From Adiantum capillus-veneris (taxonomy: Eukaryota; Streptophyta; Polypodiopsida; Polypodiales; Pteridaceae), in the NCBI GenBank assembly GCA_014529385.2, contig CM043966.1, forward strand, positions 92,382,087 through 92,446,086: DNA of 64,000 nt. The letters run 5' to 3'. Position numbers and translations under genes: made by a program. Below are positions 53,455-61,088 of this stretch, one piece after another. The notes beneath the pieces were generated by a model. That model saw nothing but the letters and a program-made list of their open reading frames with translations, did no database searches and was not told the DNA's origin. Each line of letters opens with the position of its first letter. The stretch's first letter is position 1.

Positions 53455-55653
53455 GGTCGCCCAGCCGATATGTATGCCAAATGTGGTGCCCTCATAAGGC
53501 CTCCCAAAAGCCATAAGTTAAAGGCAACCCACTAAGACCGGGCGTCCACCAAATTAAAGGCCACCCACATGATTTAATTGAGTGTGAACCAAAAAGCTAA
53601 CCATGGCGTGCAGACAAGGGCGACAAGCAGGCAGCATGAGGGAGGAAGAGAGATACGTAGGCCGCAAGGTTTCTCGGACGGCAGTGGCCAGGAGACGAAA
53701 TTCCAGAAGCTCACCATGGCGCACGTTTTTGATGTCATTGGCGTCAATTTCTGTGCTGCTCGAAATTAGCTTGCCACATCAGCTAGAGGTGGTTTTTACA
53801 CCTCCCTAGCAACGACGGCGCCGTCATTGCTAAGGGAGGGGAGAGGCTATTATTAGTTGGCTTTTTGAAGGGGCATGCAAGGAGTTGTTTTGGTAGATAG
53901 CGAAGGCAAGAAGCTCGGGGCAAGGAGGAAAGCTCCCTCTCTCTCGCTCTCATGCTCGGAAAGCAAAAGCTCCCAATCTCTCACTCTCATCCTCGACTAA
54001 CAAAGGAGGAAGGGAGAAGAGGGAAGCGAAGGAGATAAGAAAGAGGTTAGAAGGAAGGCAAAAAGGAGGGAAGACATTCAGAGCAATCAAAGCTTCCTCT
54101 CTCTCGCTCTCGTCCTCGGCAAGCAAGAAAACGAAGGAGGAAAGCTCTCTCTCTCTCTGCCTCGTGCTCAATCGATCAAAGGAGGATATTAGCTCCAAGC
54201 TCTCTCGCTCTCAAGCTTGAGCAAGGGTAGGACAAAGACTATTTCTCTTTCTCTCGGAATTAGAGAAACAAAGCAAAGGCTCGGAAAAGAGCAGAGTTAA
54301 GCAGATTCAAAGCTTGTATGTCAGTGCCGCCTTATGTGGTCGTCCAATGAAGGAGTGTTGAAGAAAGATTTAGTGCTTGATAATGCTATGCCGATATGTA
54401 TACGAAGTGTGGCCACCCAAGGGCTATGGCTGCCTAAGAGCAACCAAACGACTGCCGCCCGCCCAAAAGCAAAGGCAAGGCCTCCCACTATGAATGAATG
54501 TCCGCCCTATACAATGGCCACCCTAATGGAAAACAATGGGAAGCCAAGAGTAAAAAAAAACATGGCGAGGCCTGCAGGCAGAAAACGGCGCAGGAAGAAG
54601 CAAAGGCAAGCTCGCGCAGGGCGGGGAAGCTCTCGGCTGAAGTCCGCCATGTGACAAAACCTTCTTAGCTCGCCATGCCGCGGATATTCGGCACCATTTC
54701 AGCTGGATTCCAGGCAGGTCTGACTCCGCAATGCCACGTGAACAGGGGAGGCTTCATGTGCCACATCACCGACGACGCCGTCGGTGGGTAAAAGAGGGAG
54801 TTTTTTTCTTTTCAAGAGGCAAGAACAAGGAAGGTTAAGGGCATCACGGGAGGGGAAAACAGAGAGGTTCGAAGGAAGGCAAGAAGAGGGAAGAGCTTGG
54901 TCGAGGAAGCAATGGGAGAGCTTGGTCAAGCAAGCAAGCAAGGGAGTAAGCTTACGGAAGCGAGGAGGCAAAGCAAAAATGTTGGAGAAGGCAAAGCTTC
55001 TCTCTCCCGCTCTCTCTCGTTCTCGTATTGATGATACAAAGCAAGTCTCTCTCTCGCTCTCGTTCGGCAAGCAAAGGCTTGACTGTCACTCTCGTGTTGG
55101 ACAAGCAAAGAAGAATTCTCTTCCTCTCTCTTTGTCAGCACATGAGGTGAAGCGAGGAAGGAGGAGAAGAAGGTAACGAAGCCCGGCAAGATAAGGTACT
55201 CAAGAAAAAGAGAGTCAAAGCTCAGCAAGAGTCACAAAGCAGGATAATTAATAACTACTAGAGCTTGATGATTGATGTAGTGAGCAAAGTCGAAGCTTGC
55301 AGAATCCACGAGGTATTTGAAGCAGATAAAGCGATAGGAGAAGATTTTCATAACAGTCATCAGATAGAGATTGAATTAACATTCTTTTAAGTTCGGTGTC
55401 GTTAACGGCTCGGTTAATCCTGTAAACGGGAGTTTAAGCTCTTAGTTAGCAGATAATCCAAGTGACGGTGCTGTTAACAGTCCTCCTTGGCTCAAGATTA
55501 AGCTGTACTCAAAGTATTGAATTGATCAATTGATGATTACGATGATTTTCAGATTCAGTTACATCTGTTGTTCTTGTTCTCTCTCTTTCACACCTCCCAC
55601 AGTCAGAGGCCCGACGCCTCCCGGCTCACGTAGCGAACACATATCCCCCGACA
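53455..55653 (+). repeat. 5' LTR of element D, second part
   Basis: Resumes GGTCGCCCAGCCGATATG and ends CCCCCGACA. It contains two degenerate halves (about 53455-54190 and 54330-55150), each with a GATATGTAT start, a GCCACATCA-plus-hairpin block and CT-rich stretches (CTCTCTCGCTCTC). The first half matches the 3' LTR up to 60028. Confidence 0.7.
53801..53839. repeat. Long palindrome in element D LTR
   Basis: CCTCCCTAGCAACGACGGC is followed at once by its near reverse complement ending GCTAAGGGAGG. The same hairpin with altered centre is at 59629-59670, and a smaller one (CACCGACGACGCCGTCGGTG) is at 54767-54786. Confidence 0.75.
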
Positions 55654-55657
55654 TCTT

Positions 55658-55673
55658 TGGTGAACCCGACGCG
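55658..55673 (+). other. Primer binding site candidate, element D
   Basis: TGGTGAACCCGACGCG starts four bases after the proposed LTR end. TGG matches the universal CCA end of tRNA; the rest is not the initiator tRNA used by the other elements here. The tRNA identity is not determined. Confidence 0.5.
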
Positions 55674-55698
55674 AAAGGAGCCGGGGTGGGAGGTAAAG

Positions 55699-56730
55699 AT
55701 GGAGAATTTAGAGCAGATGATGAAGATGATTGTAGAGTTAAGTGCGAAAGGTTTTGATGATAAGTCAACAGTACCAAATTTTTCAGAGATGCTTCAATTG
55801 GTTCAAGGATCTCTGCTTGAAATAGAGACCATAAAGAAGAAAAATAAAATGGATGAAGCTTTGGATGCAGTATACGACGAGAGACGACTCTTTGATGGAT
55901 ACGATCCAGAGGGCTACCTAGAGTGCTATGAGTTGGAGACCAAGGTAAGAGGGCTACCAGAAGAGTTGATGATCAAATCTTTTGAGCAGTTTGTGAGTTC
56001 AGATGTGAAGGAGAAAATTCAAGAGGTTACCAGAGCCTGCAACGGCAACTGGGAGTATTTCAAAGAAGCTATTGTACAAGCACGTTATGAGGAGTATGAA
56101 ATCTATCAAGAACAGAGTTTAAGTCTACCGGACTACGCAGATATTCGAGGACAAGTACGATCAAAGTTAGAAGCTGTGATTGATGAGTTTATTGTGCAGG
56201 ATGCTACCTTTTTACAGGCTAATGATGAAGACATAGTCAAAGCTGTGCATGAAAAGTTGGGGTTTGCAGATGCCTTGCATGAAGTAGAAGTCCTTGGGGG
56301 TGAGTCTCTACAGCCTCAAACTACGCAGGGTGAATTTTTCAAAGAACATGTACCTGTAGTACAGGAAGAAAAGAAATCATGGGATCCAGACAATGAATTG
56401 GCTAAAGCTCAGGGAGATGTGCAGGTGAATGAGTGCAACCATATTCAGGTACACATGCAGGAAGATTCAGTTAGAGCTGATACTTTTGCTACTGAACCAA
56501 AATTAGAGAAAAAAATTTCTGGTGTAGATTCTACCATAGAGGTGATTGATGATACTGATACAGGTTTTGCCAAAGAGTTGATTAATGATACAGATGTTAT
56601 AGGTCAAAGAAAGGTTGCAGTTGAGAGCAGCAGCATCATGGATTTTGGTATACTAGATTTACCAAATTTGGGGATTTGGCTAAGCAAGAGTATGTGCTTG
56701 ATTCAGAGGGGGTGTAGACTCTTTCATTGA
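55699..56730 (+). CDS. Element D gag-like acidic protein, N-terminal ORF
   Basis: The ATG at 55699 lies 41 bp after the primer-site candidate, and the frame is open for 343 codons. Residues about 50-120 (FDGYDPEGYLECYELETKVR, then NWEYFKEAIVQARYEEYE) resemble the capsid-like gag domain of gypsy elements: an F-x-G-x-x-P/V-x-x-Y-L-x-x-Y-E start and a W-x-x-F/L-K-x-A end. The rest is strongly acidic and rich in Glu/Asp/Val. There is no zinc knuckle. A frameshift near 56640-56690 passes the reading into the next ORF. It would presumably form particles and would need RT and integrase from another element. Confidence 0.6.
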   Translation: MENLEQMMKMIVELSAKGFDDKSTVPNFSEMLQLVQGSLLEIETIKKKNKMDEALDAVYDERRLFDGYDPEGYLECYELETKVRGLPEELMIKSFEQFVSSDVKEKIQEVTRACNGNWEYFKEAIVQARYEEYEIYQEQSLSLPDYADIRGQVRSKLEAVIDEFIVQDATFLQANDEDIVKAVHEKLGFADALHEVEVLGGESLQPQTTQGEFFKEHVPVVQEEKKSWDPDNELAKAQGDVQVNECNHIQVHMQEDSVRADTFATEPKLEKKISGVDSTIEVIDDTDTGFAKELINDTDVIGQRKVAVESSSIMDFGILDLPNLGIWLSKSMCLIQRGCRLFH

Positions 56731-57960
56731 CAAGTTTTTGTGAAGCACATCTACAAAAGTGGAAAATTGGTCTTGAATGTGATGATAATGAATTAGAGGG
56801 GGTGTAGACTCCTTCTTTGAAAAGTTTCTGTGACCTAGAGCTACCGATCTGGCAGATTGATTCTGAATTTGATGATGGTGATTTAGAGAGGGAGCAAACT
56901 TCTTCTCTATCGAGAATTTGTGACACAGGGCTCACACTATGGCAAGATGATCATGAACTTGATGATGCTGATTCAAAGGGGGTGCATAGTGAAGTGCAAT
57001 CTCTTGATATTGAATATGATTGGTTTCATTGTGCTGATGATACAGACAGGGCAGTAGATGAAATTTTCAATGTGCATGTTGAACTTTGTGCTATAGCAGT
57101 GCAAAGATATCTGGATGAGGGTGAAAGACTTAAAGAGCAATTTACTGCAGATCCGTTTAGTATGCATGTCATATATGAAAATCCTTGTTTATTGCAGCAA
57201 CCTGAGATGTACAGGATTGAGAAACCTTCTGAAGCGGTGGACTTAGATCTTATGTGCTTATTAGACGAAGCTTTAGAAGGGTTCTCAAACACAGATGCTA
57301 AGGATATCAATTAATCCAGATTCATGCATGAGCCAATTTGTTCAGATGCAGTAGATGAAGACCTTATGCAGTTGTTAGATGATACTCTACTTGGTTTTGA
57401 GCCTCTACAAGATAGAGAATTGTTTTCAGATGCATCTTTTGAGCCTAATGAAGAGGATTTTACCAGAGACTTGATGTATTCAAATATGCATGATTGGGAT
57501 TCCAATACTAGTGAGAGTGAAGGTGAACTGCCAATGCTTTTACATGTGATTGATGATCGACAATTGGATGAGCCAGTTGCACAGGGGATATGGCAGTATC
57601 TGGTGTTACCTGATGCTATATGGAATCTGATATTACCCTATGATGTAGGGGATTTTGAGATAGATTTTAACCCAGGAGGTGACAGATGTATGCATGGTCC
57701 TGGGAAATTGACTTATATGCCGTATGATCCAGGCGGTTTGCATGAAGATTTGTGGGTTAATGTATGTTTATGCTGTAATGATTGGAAATTCTTATATTTT
57801 CCCTATGATCCTAAAGGATGGTGCAAATTTTTTAAGTGAATGCTCACACTGGGGCAAATGATTGGTTTTCCATTTGATCATGGGGGACTACTAAAGTCCA
57901 AAGTTGCTGATTTGAAGAGTACCAGTTATCTGTTGTAGCAGGTTGCATGGTACAAGACTT
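56690..57960 (+). pseudogene. Element D repeat-rich C-terminal coding region
   Basis: Continues the gag-like ORF in another frame to 57839 and slightly beyond. First come four ~32-residue repeats with LPIWQID/LTLWQDD and acidic EFDDGDLE motifs (about 56650-56990). Next is a central acidic region, then two AVDxDLMxLLDxxLxGF repeats (about 57232-57290 and 57346-57400). Last come LPYDVGDFEIDF, MPYDPGGLHEDLW and FPYDPKGWCKFF (about 57627-57836), with FPFDHGGL after the stop. TAG codons near 56717 and 56805 stand where the third repeat has Gln (CAG to TAG); TAA at 57312 and TGA at 57837 also fit C-to-T. No known domain. The sequence is low in Lys and unlike any pol product. Confidence 0.55.
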
Positions 57961-58480
57961 TCTTTTCTAGATTATGCCGAGTCAGAATAGGTTTTGTTAT
58001 GGAGTCAATAAGCTTACATGGTTGGCTTCTAGCTCACTTCTTTGGACAACTGCTGAAGTATCTTTACATCTTTTGAGTTGGTTCTACTTCCATAACTTGA
58101 GGTAAAGGACTTGACGGCCATTCTGTGTTCAGACAGAGTAAGGCATACTTGAGCTTGACAGGGTTCCTTAAAGAGAGCTTAATGGTCCAGCCGTGTGCAT
58201 CATTAACTGGAGCACTTGAGTTTGGCGGGGTTCACTAAACAAGTTATCCATGATTGAATGCTTTGTAGATATGGCAGATATAGTTCAAAGATTTTTGATG
58301 GGCATCTACCTAATGATTAAGCTAGAACATTGATGATAGGGTATAAGCCTTATTTCATTTTTTATTTTTTATTTTTCACATGTTTACCAGTTATGTGAGT
58401 CTGATGATGGGTAAGGAGCTTAAGATACCTATAGCAGATGCAGATTGAAGTGTTGTTGGCACAGACCGGAGGCTGTGAAA
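57961..58480 (+). other. Element D 3' untranslated part
   Basis: No frame of note. Two phrases around GAGCTTGACAGGGTTC and GAGTTTGGCGGGGTTC (about 58153 and 58210) recur within 60 bp. It leads to the purine tract. Confidence 0.5.
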
Positions 58481-58483
58481 GTT

Positions 58484-58496
58484 CAGAGGGGGTGAA
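58484..58496 (+). other. Polypurine tract of element D
   Basis: CAGAGGGGGTGAA lies directly before the 3' LTR (58497). Similar GAGGGGGTGTAG strings occur inside the coding region at about 56706 and 56795. Confidence 0.7.
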
Positions 58497-60028
58497 TTTC
58501 GTGTAGCTCCGCTGCCATGAAGAGAAAAAGAGCAAAGAAATGCAAGCTAAGCTTCTTTGAAGCCTACACATTTAGTGAACAGTGATCAGGGCTTGATAAC
58601 AGGCCAAGCTTAATGATTAATGTATGCCAAATGCGGCTTAAAAGGGCCAACAGATGCCTCAATGATGCCAAAAATGATTATTTGTGAAGTGAGCATAAGT
58701 GGGAGAATATGATCTAGAACTACAGTGCTTGAAGTGCTTTACCGGCCTGTCCTTACGGCTCGTAGATTGGAGCTACGGTGAGGAAGTTATGGCAGTTTGA
58801 AGTTTAAGTCGATTACAGATCCGCACCGGATTGGGAAACTGCAGCTCAGGTGACAAAAATGAAATGAATGCATGGGCCTGAAGTGCTCACTTTGTGGAGC
58901 GCGTCAGTCTTTTCAGATATGTGATCGGAGTCTCGGTTGCCAAGATATTAGCCATTAAAGATTCGTCGGGGGCCGGTTCCGTGCCAATCCGGTCCGCTCA
59001 GTCGGGGTGCCATCTGGGAATTTTGGCCTCCTCATCAGGGTTTGTATAAGTTCTATGCAGTTTGAGAAGTCTACGGCTTGGCAGACAGAGTCCGGTGTCA
59101 GTTATCGGCATGCTGAGCTGGGTTATTTTGGCATTATTCGAGTTTTCGGAATGGACAATAAAAATTCACGATGATATTGTTAGTCGAGGACTGCTAAAGA
59201 AATTTGTACTGCTTGGCATTGCTTGGTCGGCATGTATGTTTAATGGGATTCCCTTTAAGGGCCGTCCGAAGTCGTGATCAATGGTCGCCCAGCCGATATG
59301 TATGCCAAATGTGGTGCCCTCATAAGGCCGCCCATAAGCCATAAGTTAAAGGCAGCCCACTAAGACCGGGCGCCCACCAAATTAATGTCCGCCCACATGA
59401 TTTAATTGAGTGTGAACCAAAAAGCTAACCATGGCGTGCAGACAGGGGCGATGAGCAGGCAGCGTGAGGGAGGAAGAGAGATGCGCAGGCCGCAGGGTTT
59501 CTCGGACGGCAGTGGCCAGGAGACGAAATTTCACAAGCTCGCAGTGGTACACTTTTTTGATGTCGTCGGCGTCAATTTTTGCGCTGCTCGAAATTAGCTT
59601 GCCACGTCAGCTAGAAGTCGTTTTTACACCTCCCTAGCGGCAACGACTACGTCGTCGTTGCTAAGGGAGGGGAGTCTATTATTATTTGGCTTTTTGAAGG
59701 GGCATGCAAGGAGTTGTTTTGGTAGATAGCGAAGGCAAGAAGAGCAAGAAGCTCGGGGCAAGGAGGAAAGCTCCCTCTCTCTCGCTCTCATGCTCGGAAA
59801 GAAAAAGCTCCCAATCTCTCACTCTCATCCTCGACTAACAAAGGAGGAAGGGAGAAGAGAGAAGCAAAGGAGATAAGAAAGAGGTTAGAAGGAAGGCAAA
59901 AAGGTGGAAGACATTCAGAGAAATCAAAGCTCCCTCTCTCTCGCTCTCGTCCTCAGCAAGCAAGAAAACAAAGGAGGAAAGCTCTCTCTCTCTCTGCCTC
60001 GTGCTCAATCGATCAAAGGAGGATATTA
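58497..60028 (+). repeat. 3' LTR of element D, truncated
   Basis: Matches the 5' LTR from its start to GGAGGATATTA (54191/60028), then unrelated sequence follows. About 1.5 kb of the expected 3 kb is present, without the gypsy-2 insertion. It therefore shows the empty target site. Confidence 0.85.
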
Positions 60029-60728
60029 CCTATTCAAATGACTTCAAAATTGAAACATAATCTATTTAGGGCCTAAGGGTGCTATGCATGTGGTCAAAAG
60101 TGCATTTTGGGTGCAGATTTGTGTTGTGAGATATCATATGTGTATGATGTCCAAGTGCTTAAATGAGGTGAATTTTTATATATGCATAGCTCATACCATG
60201 TACATCATGGATATATGCGTGGATTTCAAATTGGATGTCATTTGGGCAAGATGTGACCATTGTAACTCCTTTTAGGCCTTGAATTTGTATTTTGGCTAAA
60301 TTTTGAGACAATGAGGTTCAAATGGGATGAAACTTGGTAGATGCTCTTGTAATCATGTAATGGAGGCTGAGAATAGGTCAAATTAGCTCCCAGGCTCATA
60401 TTTAGGCTATGGAGACACGCGTATGATGTCTACCTTGTCCAAAGGGGCTCAAACTTGTACCAGAGCTGGGTTTTAGCTTGGCATAGACTCAGATGGTATC
60501 AAACTTTGATTTGGAAATTCTTTCATGTGTATGAATCCAAACACACAATATACTTCATACATTTGGTTGTATTTTTGTTATCATAGATTGTGACGTCTAA
60601 GGTCTTGCCTCGACCATTTTTAGTGCTTGGCACAAAGGTCACTTTTGTGCTAAATTTTGATGAGTGTAAAATAGTGAAAGGTCAAAGTCTACAGACATTA
60701 AGTGTCACTATAATGAATGAATCCATGT
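60029..60728. other. Unrecognised stretch between elements D and C
   Basis: AT-rich, with no ORF beyond about 60 codons and no terminal motif I can identify. It could be part of another element inserted into the D LTR, or the flank after a deletion. Confidence 0.4.
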
Positions 60729-61088
60729 TGTAGACAAAGCAAAGGGATTCAATCAATCCATCTCCCTGTAAAGAATGAGGATGCAAGAGAGCTACACAAG
60801 ACAAGCACAAAGCACACAGAGATGGAAAGCTTCTTCTTCTTCTTTACAGAAAAGAGAGTACAAAATGACTAAGTGCTAAAGCTGAAAAGTAGCACATATG
60901 TACATGCGGTCACTAAGTGTGAACTCGCTAGAAGCGTACTAGGCTGGCACTATAAGTGTAGTCCAGCTATAGAATCACTGGCAGAGATCCTCCGTGTCGG
61001 TCACCTAACGCGCCAGTGAGTAAATGCCGTAAGCGGCCAAGACCCGTAGTGGATGCCAGCTCAAGGTGTAGAGCTGGACATCTCAACA
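60729..61088 (-). repeat. 3' LTR of minus-strand copia element C
   Basis: On the minus strand it starts TGTTGAGATGTCC at 61088, directly after an AGGGGGAG purine tract, and ends TTTGTCTACA at 60729; 360 bp. The end is inferred from the TG...CA ends, because the 5' LTR lies beyond the window. Confidence 0.7.

Larger units (their letters stand above)
42034..60028 (+). mobile_element. Non-autonomous LTR element D, ~3-kb LTRs, no pol
   Basis: The 5' LTR is 42034-42817 plus 53455-55653, split by gypsy-2. Then come a primer-site candidate at 55658, a coding region (55699 to about 57960), a purine tract at 58486-58492 and the 3' LTR from 58497. The 5' LTR ends are TGTCG...CGACA. The two LTR copies match closely along 42039-42817/58502-59280 and 53455-54191/59281-60028. 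The 3' LTR is cut at 60028, about half way. The internal region is only about 2.8 kb and encodes a gag-like, repeat-rich acidic protein with no protease, RT or integrase. It would need a helper element. Confidence 0.75.

Noticed and set aside
53950-55228. ORFs rich in Ser/Leu/Arg/Glu in the element D LTR
   Set aside because: Produced by CT-rich LTR repeats; frames are not conserved between the two LTR halves.
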